A stretch of 64,000 nt of DNA from an uncultured Lachnospiraceae bacterium (GCA_947564735.1 CANOEC010000018.1:1-64000), one strand, 5' to 3'; positions 15,470 to 24,217 are shown, numbered from the stretch's first letter. Made by a program: numbers and translations. Notes: generated by a model from the letters alone, not told the origin.

Positions 15470-16306
15470 ATGAACCAGACAGAAATCGGAAAGTTTATTG
15501 CCAGATGCCGCAAGGAGAAAAAACTGACGCAGGCACAGTTGGCAGAAAAACTTGGTATTACGGACAGAGCCGTATCGAAATGGGAAACCGGAAAAAGTAT
15601 GCCGGACTCGTCTATCATGTTAGAGCTTTGTGAGATACTGGGAATCACGGTAAACGAATTGTTGAGCGGGGAGGAAATCGACATGGAGATGGGAACTTAC
15701 GAAAAAAAGGCCGATGAAAATTTAATTGCCTTAAAAAGAAAAGATGAAAATAACATGACAAAAAACATGCTTCTTTCCATCATTTTTTCGGTAACGCTTT
15801 TAATCGGAATTATGGTATGCCTTATCTGCAACCTTGCAATATCCGGCAGCTTAACATGGTCGCTGATTCCGGTCAGCTCCATTGTGTTTGCTTGGGTCAT
15901 ATCTTTTCCAAGCATTATCATGGGAAAAAGGGGAATCACTGTCAGTCTGATATCATTAAGCATTTTTGTGATTCCCTATTTATTTTTGCTGAGCAGATTC
16001 ACCAACACACCTGCAGTATTTTCAATTGGCTCTGCCGTCTCGGTGGCTTCCATCATTTTTCTGTGGGTTGTAACTGCTGTATTCTACCGTATTGGAAAAA
16101 CAAGAAAGCCCGCCGCGTTAGGAATCATTTTCCTAGCAGCCATTCCCTTTCTGTTTATCCTCAATGCCATCCTGTCAAAAATGATAGCAGAACCAATTCT
16201 CGATATATGGGATATGCTGACTGTTTTTATCTTGTTGATATCGGCATTTGTTTCCTTTCTTTGCGACTACGCAAGGCAAAAGATAAAAGAAAGAAAAGCG
16301 CAATGA
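15470..16306 (+). CDS. XRE-family HTH regulator with C-terminal membrane domain
   Basis: 278 residues. A canonical Cro/CI helix-turn-helix occupies residues 4-62 (RKEKKLTQAQLAEKLGITDRAVSKWETGKSMPD in outline). After a charged linker there are six hydrophobic segments (from about residue 100). Such membrane-tethered XRE proteins are common in Lachnospiraceae and probably sense an envelope signal; the target is unknown. AAAGGAGAAG precedes the ATG. Its last 80 bp overlap, on the opposite strand, the end of the exosortase-like gene. Confidence 0.85.
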   Translation: MNQTEIGKFIARCRKEKKLTQAQLAEKLGITDRAVSKWETGKSMPDSSIMLELCEILGITVNELLSGEEIDMEMGTYEKKADENLIALKRKDENNMTKNMLLSIIFSVTLLIGIMVCLICNLAISGSLTWSLIPVSSIVFAWVISFPSIIMGKRGITVSLISLSIFVIPYLFLLSRFTNTPAVFSIGSAVSVASIIFLWVVTAVFYRIGKTRKPAALGIIFLAAIPFLFILNAILSKMIAEPILDIWDMLTVFILLISAFVSFLCDYARQKIKERKAQ

Positions 16307-17036
16307 CGCTGCCGCATACGCACATAACAACCGCCGCGTACTGTCCGAATCCGTCCCATTCATTATGATATATTCTTTTGACAAAAGGCAGCACCAGCAC
16401 AACGAGAAGATACCAGAATGCCGGAACGAGCACCCTGCAATGTCCCCGCCCTCTTACGATGTGCCCACGCATCTGCACTGCCGACAGGTAAATCACACAT
16501 AAAAAAACAAAATACGTTACCGTTCCGATAAGTGTGTGAAGTCTGTCTCCATTCAGCCAGCCGTCCATCAGATGCATGTTATCCAAAGCAGGCGGCAGGA
16601 AAATAGACGCTGTAATTCTAATTCCGTTCACAAAAATTGTGGATACATATGCAAAAACCATACTAAAGCCAATCCACATACCTTTTCTTCCCTTCTCCGC
16701 CGGAGCATCCGGAGATAAAAAGGAAAATATCAGCGTCAAAAACACAATCAGCATAAATCTGCTGCCCGAACACGAGGGGGCAATCAGAAACTGATGATAA
16801 TGATTCACGTACCCTTGATGTGGAAGATACTCAAACGAAATGCCGCCAAGGACACTGACCCACCGAGCGGTGGGCGCCAGTATCCATTTAAGGGCGTCAC
16901 TGTCATTTGTCCTGCAAAAATGATTCATCACAAGAGCTGCTATGGCTGCCGCCGCAAAAGGCAGCCGATTGGCGCAAATGATTCTTTTTATCTGTTCTAT
17001 CCGGTTGCAATTTTCTAAAAGCTGCTCCTGCTTCAT
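16227..17036 (-). CDS. Exosortase-family membrane transpeptidase (XrtK-like)
   Basis: 269 residues with about eight membrane segments. The exosortase/archaeosortase triad is recognisable: Cys89 in APSCSGSRF, Arg140 in NGIRI and His167 in GDRLHTLIG. Exosortases cut C-terminal PEP-CTERM-like signals and transfer the protein to an envelope acceptor, the Gram-negative counterpart of sortase. From memory, the XrtK subfamily acts on a single neighbouring VIT-domain protein with an MSEP-type signal. The gene just upstream here is a VIT/VWA protein with SEP before its C-terminal membrane helix. AAGGAG precedes the start; the 35-bp gap indicates an operon. Confidence 0.75.
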   Translation of the reverse strand: MKQEQLLENCNRIEQIKRIICANRLPFAAAAIAALVMNHFCRTNDSDALKWILAPTARWVSVLGGISFEYLPHQGYVNHYHQFLIAPSCSGSRFMLIVFLTLIFSFLSPDAPAEKGRKGMWIGFSMVFAYVSTIFVNGIRITASIFLPPALDNMHLMDGWLNGDRLHTLIGTVTYFVFLCVIYLSAVQMRGHIVRGRGHCRVLVPAFWYLLVVLVLPFVKRIYHNEWDGFGQYAAVVMCVCGSVIALFFLLSFALRSRKERKQMPISTR

Positions 17037-17071
17037 CCCGTTCTCTCCTTATTGATTTTATTTCCATTTTT

Positions 17072-19093
17072 CTACATCTTTTCTTCCGCGTTCTTTTCCA
17101 AATAACGCTTTTTTACTACCGCCGTCAAAACCGCTATTGCCGCCATCATACAAAGCAGCATTACTTCTCCCGGTTCCGAACCGACCCTGTAGCCGACCGC
17201 CAGATTAGACACTTCCAATGGCAGCGGAAGCGGCTGGTCCACATCTGCGGCTTCACCGTCTGGATTGCGGACGACATCTAACACCGCTATGAAGGACGTA
17301 TAGGGCGTTATCATATGATAATCCAGTCCAATCTGCGTTACTTCCTTTTGTACTTCCGGATTATCCCCGCTTGCACCGTAGTCAGTCAGACGCTCCACAC
17401 GTTTGCGCGCCCACAGATACCCTACGGCGTCATTCTGACCGGAAATCGCATCCTCTACCCGAATACTCTCGGAATATGCACCCTGTCCGGTCATTCCGTC
17501 AATCCGGATAGTTCCTTTCGCATCTCCTTTCCACTTTCCAAGCAGTACAATGGGCTTCTGCGCATAAAGCGTAGGGAGCACTGTAGGTTCCACATCATAA
17601 GTGTCAAATCCTTCAAAGGATACCTTGATATCCGTCAATACCGGCGACTGTATGTAGGTGCGGAAGCGCTCCGCCATCTCGCCAGCCTCTTCCTCATCCG
17701 TCACGACGAAGGGTTCCCCCTGTCCGATTGCGGCGATACCATTAATCAGATGACGGTTGACGGCAGACCCGATTCCAAATGAAAAATAATCCGCTTTATC
17801 CAGATTCTGATTCATCAGGTCAAAAACCTCCGATTCGCCATATACATAGCCGTCGCTTATAATAACAATATTGCGGGATGTATTTTCATCCTCGGGAATG
17901 CGCAGCGCATCTTCCACCGCCATGGCAAGCTCGGTTCCCCCGCCGCCTTCCTCTTTTTCAATAATACGTATTGCCTTGTTGATATTTTCTTCCGTAGCCG
18001 GAAGGGAACGCCTTGACATCTGGAAGGAATCCCCCGAAAAAAGTATCAGATTAAAAGTATCTGTCTCACGCAATCCGGAAACCAGATTTTTAATCAGTTC
18101 CTTGGCGGTATCTAACGGAAAACCGTACATGGAACCGGACACATCCAGCACAAATATATATTCTCTCGGCGGCGTATCCTCTATCTCATAGCGTTCCGGC
18201 GGCTGTATCATCAGCATGAATGTATTCTCTTTATCAGTCTGACTCGTAATCAGCCCCGTGTTAATCTGCTCGCCTGTCAATTTATAATCCAGAATAAAAT
18301 CGCGATTGCCGGCATAATCCGACGGATTCGACAGACTGACCTGCGCCTTCGTATTCTCATCCCAATCAACGCTGATTTCATGGGAGCTGCTCGAAAGCGA
18401 TGTAATCGGCACACCGGAAGAAACCGTCACGTTGATATGATACTGGTCGGAAGGTTTTGCGCCCTCCTGCAGATACGGCGTTCCCGCCCATTCTTCACGG
18501 TTTCCGGTATCGTCCAGCACAGGACCGACATACCGGGGACCGACAACAGTCGGAAATACATACTGATATATTCCCTCAACCGGCGTAATCAGCTCCGTAT
18601 AATGCAGCTCGATACGCACCTCGTCTCCGGGCATGATATTGGCGACATCCATCGTAAACACATTCGCTCTCTGCTCAGACAGCATGGAAGCGCTCTTGCC
18701 CTCGCTTTTCGCCGTCTCAAACTCTTCCTTAGCTTCTTCTTTCTCCTTGATGGTCGCCGTCACAGTCTGGTTCCCAATCCGCATCTGCATTCCATGTATC
18801 GTCACCTTCGTCGATGCCGGGAATACATAGCTGGCGTTAATCGGTTTTGTCCCCTCGTTCGCATAGGTCTGCACCACGTAGGTGTCTGCGATAATGCCAT
18901 CAATGTTGGTCGTCACGTCCGTACCCTTCAGCGGAAAACTGTCCACGCCAACCTCTTCACTTTCCACATGAAAATAGGGCGAACGGGTCTTGTCCTCGTT
19001 TTCTTCCTCTTCCTGCGCACATACTGTCGGGCTGTAGCTTGTAAATAACAGCGCCATCGCTAATAAACATACTAATAATCTGTGTCTTTTCAT
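17072..19093 (-). CDS. VIT and VWA domain secreted protein, probable exosortase substrate
   Basis: About 673 residues from the ATG at 19093 (GGAAAGGA upstream). Order: signal peptide (residues 1-26), acidic linker, VIT domain (about 45-170), a beta-rich region, VWA domain from about 311 with an intact MIDAS (DVSGS at 317-321), and a C-terminal tail. The tail has SEP at about 639-641, a membrane helix (about 643-661) and a KKR positive cluster. This is a tripartite sorting signal. VIT/VWA proteins are inter-alpha-trypsin-inhibitor-like adhesion or scaffold proteins. The next gene encodes the putative sorting enzyme. Two hairpins (19116-19137 and 19141-19160) lie in the leader. Confidence 0.85.
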   Translation of the reverse strand: MKRHRLLVCLLAMALLFTSYSPTVCAQEEEENEDKTRSPYFHVESEEVGVDSFPLKGTDVTTNIDGIIADTYVVQTYANEGTKPINASYVFPASTKVTIHGMQMRIGNQTVTATIKEKEEAKEEFETAKSEGKSASMLSEQRANVFTMDVANIMPGDEVRIELHYTELITPVEGIYQYVFPTVVGPRYVGPVLDDTGNREEWAGTPYLQEGAKPSDQYHINVTVSSGVPITSLSSSSHEISVDWDENTKAQVSLSNPSDYAGNRDFILDYKLTGEQINTGLITSQTDKENTFMLMIQPPERYEIEDTPPREYIFVLDVSGSMYGFPLDTAKELIKNLVSGLRETDTFNLILFSGDSFQMSRRSLPATEENINKAIRIIEKEEGGGGTELAMAVEDALRIPEDENTSRNIVIISDGYVYGESEVFDLMNQNLDKADYFSFGIGSAVNRHLINGIAAIGQGEPFVVTDEEEAGEMAERFRTYIQSPVLTDIKVSFEGFDTYDVEPTVLPTLYAQKPIVLLGKWKGDAKGTIRIDGMTGQGAYSESIRVEDAISGQNDAVGYLWARKRVERLTDYGASGDNPEVQKEVTQIGLDYHMITPYTSFIAVLDVVRNPDGEAADVDQPLPLPLEVSNLAVGYRVGSEPGEVMLLCMMAAIAVLTAVVKKRYLEKNAEEKM

Positions 19094-19191
19094 GCTGCAC
19101 ATCCTTTCCTTCATCTCTTAGCGGATTCTTCCTAAGACCCTGCCGGATTCTTTTCCGGCATGTCCTTTACGATAGATGTTACAGCACAAAA

Positions 19192-19279
19192 GCATCATTT
19201 CTGCATCAGAATTGTATCTAAAAAGCATAATCTTTGCATCAAAAAGGCATCAATTTTGCATCAAAGTTGCATCATAAAA
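19192..19279 (-). repeat. Eight 11-bp-phased GCATCA repeats upstream of the VIT/VWA gene
   Basis: Units begin at 19192, 19203, 19214, 19225, 19236, 19247, 19258 and 19269, an exact 11-bp period. Six are GCATCA and two are degenerate (GTATCT, GCATAA); the five-base gaps are AT-rich and not conserved. Read toward the VIT/VWA gene the unit is TGATGC. A weak -10 (TATCGT, minus strand 19174-19169) lies 17 bp from the nearest unit, which would occupy the -35 position. Direct repeats on one helix face suggest cooperative binding of an activator; SARP-type regulators use 11-bp-spaced repeats, but no such gene is visible here. Confidence 0.75.
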
Positions 19280-19281
19280 AG

Positions 19282-20181
19282 TCACAATTTTATCCTGTAT
19301 ACCCTGTAACGCTCTCCTTCCAGCATCACCATCCCGTCCTCTTTAAATCCAAGCTTACGGCACAAGGCGCAGGACTTCTCATTCTGCTCCCTGACAAGCG
19401 CCTGCATCTGCCGGAATCCTATCTCGTCGCGCGCATAATTTAAAATTTCCCGGCATACTTCATAGGCAAAACCCTGCCGTTGCCACGGCACCCCTATCAT
19501 AAAACCAAGCTCCGGTATGTCAAACCCTTCCCGCCAGCTGATTCCGGCACGACCAATTATCTGTCCGTCCGACTTTGCCAGTATCGTCCAGACGCCATAT
19601 CCGTAAAAAGCGTACATCTTTCTACGGTAATCCTGTATATACGCTGCTTCCTCGTCCCGGTCATGACACAGCCCTTCCATATACTTGGTGATTGCCGGCT
19701 CCGCATAGATAGCGTACAGCCCATCGACATCCTCCTCTACCGTCTCGCGCACGATACAGCGTTTCGTCCTAAAGATTTCCCACGGAAGCCCGGTCATGCG
19801 CCGGTAAACCATATCAATCACTTCATAGTCTATTTCCTCTATCTGCTCAATTACATATTCCGCCCCGGCAAAGGCTTCCTCTCTGTTCGCCTCATGTCTG
19901 TACGGGAGCACAAGACTGCCCTGCTGCCGTAAACGGCTGTATTCCTCCGCCAAATCGGTCAGATACAGAACCTCTGTCTGAATCTGATACCCCTCATGCC
20001 GTTCATCTTCGGCTTGACATTCCTCTGCCTCTTGCACTTCGCTATAACACATTCCTTCACGCCACACATAATAAGACACCTCTGTGCCATGCCGCTCAAT
20101 GTCCTGCGTAAACCTTTGCAGCGAATCGTGCAATCTTTTCATTGTATCTTCATCAAAAATAAAAACCACTTTTTTCAACAT
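19282..20181 (-). CDS. GNAT-family acetyltransferase with N-terminal extension
   Basis: About 299 residues. The C-terminal 165 residues are a RimJ/RimL-type GNAT domain (RCIVRETVEEDVDGLYAIYAEPAI, then GFMIGVPWQRQGFAYEVCREIL with the acetyl-CoA loop, and the final ALCRKLGFKEDG). The first 130 residues (TDLAEEYSRLRQQGSLVLPYRHEANREEAFAGAEYVIE in outline) resemble a HAD-like fragment seen fused to GNAT domains in related bacteria, but lack catalytic motifs I can identify. The start is uncertain: ATG 20181 has AGGA about 13 bases upstream and a TTG lies 12 bases before it. Confidence 0.75.
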   Translation of the reverse strand: MLKKVVFIFDEDTMKRLHDSLQRFTQDIERHGTEVSYYVWREGMCYSEVQEAEECQAEDERHEGYQIQTEVLYLTDLAEEYSRLRQQGSLVLPYRHEANREEAFAGAEYVIEQIEEIDYEVIDMVYRRMTGLPWEIFRTKRCIVRETVEEDVDGLYAIYAEPAITKYMEGLCHDRDEEAAYIQDYRRKMYAFYGYGVWTILAKSDGQIIGRAGISWREGFDIPELGFMIGVPWQRQGFAYEVCREILNYARDEIGFRQMQALVREQNEKSCALCRKLGFKEDGMVMLEGERYRVYRIKL

Positions 20182-20320
20182 ATCCAAAACCAATCCTGAT
20201 ATTTCCTAAAATAGACTTTGTTTTTTACATATAACATAATATAATAGAAAAGAAAAATACACAAACTCTTTGGACATGCAAAGAATAACCGCGCTGAACG
20301 TGCGCAGAAACGAGGTTTAT

Positions 20321-20842
20321 ATGACACAGAATCCTATCGTTACATTTACAATGGAAAACGGGGACATTATCAAGGCGGAACTTTACCCCGAAATCGCCCC
20401 GGTTTCCGTCAACAACTTTATCAGCTTAATCAATCAGAATTTCTATGACGGACTCATTTTCCACAGAGTCATCAAAGGCTTCATGATTCAAGGCGGCGAC
20501 CCGGAAGGCACGGGTATGGGTGGTCCGGGCTACTCCATCCGCGGTGAATTCGCGCAGAACGGATTTACAAATGACCTGAAACACACCGAAGGCGTTCTCT
20601 CCATGGCAAGAAGCATGGATCCCAACTCTGCCGGCAGCCAGTTTTTCATCATGCACAAGACAAGCCCCCACTTGGACGGCGCCTATGCGGCGTTTGGGAA
20701 AGTGATTGAAGGTATGGAGCATGTGAACAAGATTGCGGAGACAGCAACGGATTATGCCGACCGTCCTTTGGAAGACCAGCGGCTGAAGACTGTTACGGTG
20801 GAAACGTTCGGAGTGGAATATCCGGAACCGGAGAAAGTTTAA
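20321..20842 (+). CDS. Cyclophilin-type peptidyl-prolyl cis-trans isomerase
   Basis: 173 residues from the ATG at 20321 (GAGG five bases upstream; an upstream in-frame start lacks a site). A full cyclophilin domain: IFHRVIKGFMIQGGDPEGTGMGGPG, then MARSMDPNSAGSQFFIM and AFGKVIEGM, with the catalytic arginine in FHRV. No signal peptide, so cytoplasmic. It accelerates proline isomerisation during folding. Monocistronic with a strong terminator. Confidence 0.95.
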   Translation: MTQNPIVTFTMENGDIIKAELYPEIAPVSVNNFISLINQNFYDGLIFHRVIKGFMIQGGDPEGTGMGGPGYSIRGEFAQNGFTNDLKHTEGVLSMARSMDPNSAGSQFFIMHKTSPHLDGAYAAFGKVIEGMEHVNKIAETATDYADRPLEDQRLKTVTVETFGVEYPEPEKV

Positions 20843-20865
20843 GCGAGGCAAAGCCTCGCTTTTTG
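20842..20865 (+). terminator. Terminator after the cyclophilin gene
   Basis: AGCGAGGC (20842-20849) and GCCTCGCT (20853-20860) form a perfect 8-bp stem with a three-base loop followed by TTTTTG. It starts at the stop codon itself. Confidence 0.9.
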
Positions 20866-20941
20866 CTTAGAAGCGGCTTCCATTGAAGACGCTTCTATCA
20901 CTCAAAAAAAGTATGATCGGATACTATTTAGCAAGGTTTTT

Positions 20942-21049
20942 TTAAAAAATCTTAATGTTTTTGGACAGCTCATCTAATGCCTGCTTTTTCTTTTCCTCCG
21001 CAGCTTTGGCATAAACATCTATCGTTATGGAGATGTTTGTATGTCCCAT
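20942..21049 (-). pseudogene. C-terminal fragment of a tyrosine recombinase (integrase)
   Basis: The minus strand encodes, with a stop at 20942, a 35-residue tail reading MGHTNISITIDVYAKAAEEK and continuing to DELSKNIKIF. This is the very end of phage- or Tn916-type integrases, containing the GH(T) box and the catalytic-tyrosine region (here DVYAKA). Everything upstream of residue M is lost; 21050-21185 has no recognisable continuation. It marks a past integration of a mobile element at the left edge of the accessory block. Confidence 0.75.
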
Positions 21050-21185
21050 TAACGGCGGTTATTCAGCATTCAATTTACTGTCTGCTACAACTCTACAAAT
21101 TGGAAATTCTGACAAGACGCTTTTTACAGCATTTATTAACTGTTATTTCTTATCTTCAAAAAGCCCGCAAATCCTTAGCATTTCC

Positions 21186-22010
21186 TTACTTCTTTTGACA
21201 ATTCTTGCAATAATACACTGTCCCACCCAAGAAATTTACTTTATGGATTTCGTGTCCGCATTTGACACATGGCTCAAACAATGTATTTTTACTTAATTGG
21301 GTAATATATTTCCCCCTTTGTCCAAATAAATCCCTTTCTGTATCTCGACCGCCTTGTTCACACATTTCTTTTAAAATTTTTTTTACCGAAGTATATAACA
21401 CCATAAAATCTGTTTCGGAAGCTTCTCTCATGTCAAAGCGCGGATCAATTCCGGCATCCCACAAGATATCCTGTAATACCCCATTCCCAAGACCCGGTAT
21501 TCTTTGCTCTGTGGCAAGGAATGCCTTTGCGCTTAATCTTTTATGATTATCCGGATAAAGACTCCGAAAATATTCAAAAGTAAATTCCTCACATAGTGGA
21601 TTTATCTTACTGCTGGATGAAATATAGTAACCTTCCGTACATCTTCCCTTCGGAAATATAAAGATAAAGCCATACATTTGTATCGACACAAAAACCGCCG
21701 TCTCATCATCAAAGTAAATAGCCAATTGATGCTTTTTCGGAAATTTCTTTATATCTTCATAATATTTGGGATATGCACCATCGGCAAACACTACCATACA
21801 ATTCTCAGTATCCATTTCAATCATCCCACCATGATAGGTCGCATTCATAACAGTTTGTCCTTCCAATAAGTCTCCATAGCTCTTAATATCACCATGAAAG
21901 AACGCAAAACTGTGAGGTGTATGCAATACTTCAATATAGCTTATTATTTTTCCTGTCAAACTCTTCTCTATCTGGCTAGATATCGTATAGCTTTCTGGTA
22001 GCTCTAACAT
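21186..22010 (-). CDS. Fpg/Nei-like (endonuclease VIII family) protein lacking the catalytic proline
   Basis: About 274 residues from the ATG at 22010 (GGGAGGG upstream). The helix-two-turn-helix and FPG zinc finger are intact (RIPGLGNGVLQDILWDAGIDP; CVKCGHEIHKVNFLGGTVYYCKNC in outline). Fpg and Nei use Pro2 as nucleophile and Glu3; here the N-terminus is MLELPES, so Leu replaces Pro2 while Glu3 is kept. It may bind damaged DNA without the usual Schiff-base chemistry, or use another residue. This variant is found repeatedly in Firmicutes as an endonuclease VIII paralogue. Confidence 0.8.
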   Translation of the reverse strand: MLELPESYTISSQIEKSLTGKIISYIEVLHTPHSFAFFHGDIKSYGDLLEGQTVMNATYHGGMIEMDTENCMVVFADGAYPKYYEDIKKFPKKHQLAIYFDDETAVFVSIQMYGFIFIFPKGRCTEGYYISSSSKINPLCEEFTFEYFRSLYPDNHKRLSAKAFLATEQRIPGLGNGVLQDILWDAGIDPRFDMREASETDFMVLYTSVKKILKEMCEQGGRDTERDLFGQRGKYITQLSKNTLFEPCVKCGHEIHKVNFLGGTVYYCKNCQKK

Positions 22011-22190
22011 ATATTCCCTCCCGACCAAAGATACAAAAGTTCCCCTGTAATCCCGCTCGCCATATACATCCTTGCAACTTGCCCATGAGGGCAAAACAAG
22101 GGAAAAGGATACATATTTTGAGGTTTCGCATACGGCAAAGCCTTAAAAATAAGGAAAAGTAAAATCAGTTAGTAGATAAATTGGAAAAAA

Positions 22191-22757
22191 TTATTTTGCC
22201 ATAGCATTATTTTCCTGCACTGGAACATACAAGTAACAATACTCATGCGTACCATCTTCTGGTTTGAAAAAACCATAATATTCAACGATTGGCAGTGTGT
22301 CATCGCCATAAGTGTACCCGAGTTCAGGGGCTATCTGCTCTCCAATCCAATGATATGGCGGAATGCCGCCCGTCCACGGTTCATGTCCGAGCGCGCTTGC
22401 GGTTTCATCACACATTCTTATTCGCAAAAATTTTGCGGCGGGAATTTTGCAAATATCATAGGAATCAGGCTGAACATCAGTTGCGACAAGAAATCCAAAC
22501 ATCACGCCGTTTGGCCGTTCACATGAAAGATAATTCAGACTCATGCAGATATCCCAATTATCTTCACGGCTGTTTGGCAAGGCAGAGACAGACATAAAAT
22601 CTTCCATAATTTTTTCAACATTTGGTTCATCGGCATTATTGTCTGCATATCCAACTTTTCCACACCAGATAGTGTCGCTCCATTCGATTAAATCAACAAC
22701 AATCCCGTTGAAGTCATAGGTTTTAATAATATTTTCCTGCGGATGCTGTATATTCAT
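22191..22757 (-). CDS. GyrI-like effector-binding protein (A)
   Basis: 188 residues without a DNA-binding domain. The fold of the AraC-type effector-binding (GyrI-like) family is indicated by LSYLSCERPNGVMFGFLVATDV-type strands, FLRIRM, the WIGEQIAPELGYTYGDDTLPIVEYYG segment and the final HEYCYLYVPVQ. Such stand-alone domains bind hydrophobic or cationic small molecules; some sequester toxins. One of two such genes in this cluster (see 23704-24138). Confidence 0.7.
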   Translation of the reverse strand: MNIQHPQENIIKTYDFNGIVVDLIEWSDTIWCGKVGYADNNADEPNVEKIMEDFMSVSALPNSREDNWDICMSLNYLSCERPNGVMFGFLVATDVQPDSYDICKIPAAKFLRIRMCDETASALGHEPWTGGIPPYHWIGEQIAPELGYTYGDDTLPIVEYYGFFKPEDGTHEYCYLYVPVQENNAMAK

Positions 22758-22833
22758 TGTATCTTTCCTCCTGTTTCGATTCTAATAAAACGAAAATTAT
22801 TGCATTTTTACATAAGGAAAAATGCTTTGTCTG

Positions 22834-23220
22834 TTAGATAGCAATCCACCAACATACACCATATTTATCAATGACAGTGGCACAGCATGTACTCCATGGC
22901 AACTCATGGATTGCTTCAATGACAACTCCGCCATCACGCAAAACATCAAATGCTCGCTGGACACTATCTTCGGTTCCCATCTCGAATACATTAAAGGTCA
23001 TTGTTTCCCACTTCATTTTGTGAACAAAATCTACATCACATGGATTTTTTGCTTCGCCTATTGCTAAAAATCCCTCGCCATTAACTGATAGTTCACAATG
23101 TTCATAGGCGGTTCCGTTGTCATTTTTCATTTCAAGTGTTATTTCCGCTCCAAATGCCTTACAATATGTTTTTGCTGCCTCCATACTGTTTTTTACATAA
23201 ACCTGGGTATAGTTTTTCAT
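22834..23220 (-). CDS. VOC-superfamily (glyoxalase/bleomycin-resistance-like) protein
   Basis: 128 residues, a complete PhnB-like VOC fold: QVYVKNSMEAAKTYCKAFGAEI at the start, HCELSVNGEGFLAIG in the middle and SVQRAFDVLRDGGVVIEAIHELPW followed by DKYGVCWWI at the end. VOC proteins are small metal enzymes or drug-binding proteins; the substrate cannot be deduced. It sits with two GyrI-like proteins and a DUF3788 protein, a set often found together in Firmicutes accessory regions. Confidence 0.8.
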   Translation of the reverse strand: MKNYTQVYVKNSMEAAKTYCKAFGAEITLEMKNDNGTAYEHCELSVNGEGFLAIGEAKNPCDVDFVHKMKWETMTFNVFEMGTEDSVQRAFDVLRDGGVVIEAIHELPWSTCCATVIDKYGVCWWIAI

Positions 23221-23265
23221 ATATAAGCTTTCTCCTTTATTGTTTTACTGAAAAGCGGGAGGTTG

Positions 23266-23679
23266 TCAATGTGATAGCTTTCTGCCAAGAAGTAATGTTG
23301 CATCTGACAAATCATCATCATTTAAGATTCTAAAATGTATCCACCCGCCATCTGAACATGGGTATTTATTGTCTACACACTCCTTGGCAGACGGATGGAG
23401 TTCTTCATATACTAAATCAAACTCCTTATTAGAAAGACGCATCATCAGATTAAAAGCACCGTCTTCAGCAAAAAGGTCACATATCAGTTTCTTCTTAATT
23501 CTGTGTGTGATACACCAGCCGTAGTGATTGCCATATGGAAATCTTATACTTTCTTCTGTTCCCATTTTTTCAGTTAAGAAACTGTTCAGCTTGATAAAAC
23601 GTTCTTTATTAAGTCCACAATATTCTATTAGTTCTTCTCTCGTTGGAATAACAGACTTATCCAATAATCTTTCAAACAT
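23266..23679 (-). CDS. DUF3788 family protein
   Basis: 137 residues. Matches the pattern of DUF3788 proteins: FIKLNSFLTEKMGTEESIRFPYGNHYGWCITHRIKKKLICDLFAEDGAF in outline and a C-terminal DGGWIHFRI strand. The fold resembles YdhG/DUF1801 hydrophobic-ligand-binding proteins. No enzymatic residues are evident. It lies between the VOC and second GyrI-like genes on the same strand. Confidence 0.65.
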   Translation of the reverse strand: MFERLLDKSVIPTREELIEYCGLNKERFIKLNSFLTEKMGTEESIRFPYGNHYGWCITHRIKKKLICDLFAEDGAFNLMMRLSNKEFDLVYEELHPSAKECVDNKYPCSDGGWIHFRILNDDDLSDATLLLGRKLSH

Positions 23680-23703
23680 TTTTATCTTTCTCCCAAATCC
23701 TTT

Positions 23704-24138
23704 TTATTTTGCTTTGATCGGGATATAATAGTCCATTTGTTCATATCCCATTATATCTTTCGCAAGTGGTGACGTAATGATATTTCCTAATTCTGAACGT
23801 GATGTATCACGCTCAAATCCGTTTTCACTTAGAAACTTATCTATCTCTGCGTCCATAAGCTCCTTATCTGTTTTCTGGTCTATGTCGGTTGCCACGGCAT
23901 AAAGACCGCCTTGGAAGTTTATGATTTCAAATTCGCCCGGAACATTCATTCCATCTTCATACATATACAGCCAGACAAAACCCTCTCCTGCCCAAAATAG
24001 GAAATCTTTTGGAAACAATCCTCTTTTTTGTGAGGATACCCATTCTTCAAATAGATTGAAATTTCCCTCTCCGAACATTCCTGTTCCGGACGAAACCATT
24101 TTGCACGCCGGCATTTCATAAATTCTTACACTTTGCAT
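23704..24138 (-). CDS. GyrI-like effector-binding protein (B)
   Basis: 144 residues. YEMPACKMVSSGTGMFGEGNF opens as in the effector-binding domain of AraC/MerR regulators; GGLYAVATDIDQ and MDYYIPIKAK are the conserved later strands. There is no DNA-binding domain. It is the first gene after the WYL regulator, 91 bp downstream, behind a palindrome that repeats the half-site seen at the regulator's own promoter, so it is probably controlled by that regulator. Confidence 0.7.
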   Translation of the reverse strand: MQSVRIYEMPACKMVSSGTGMFGEGNFNLFEEWVSSQKRGLFPKDFLFWAGEGFVWLYMYEDGMNVPGEFEIINFQGGLYAVATDIDQKTDKELMDAEIDKFLSENGFERDTSRSELGNIITSPLAKDIMGYEQMDYYIPIKAK

Positions 24139-24217
24139 TTTTATTCCTCCCGATTAATTTTGTTTAACGCTTATATATGACTGTGTTACTATACTATTTA
24201 ATATAACACACATATCC

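Noticed and set aside
19192-19279. Phased repeats considered as a CRISPR array
   Set aside because: Units are 6 bp with 5-bp gaps, far too short for repeats and spacers, and there are no cas genes.
21050-21185. Further integrase sequence upstream of the recombinase tail
   Set aside because: Neither minus-strand frame continues the integrase; a short frame ending in KLNAE has no recognisable identity.
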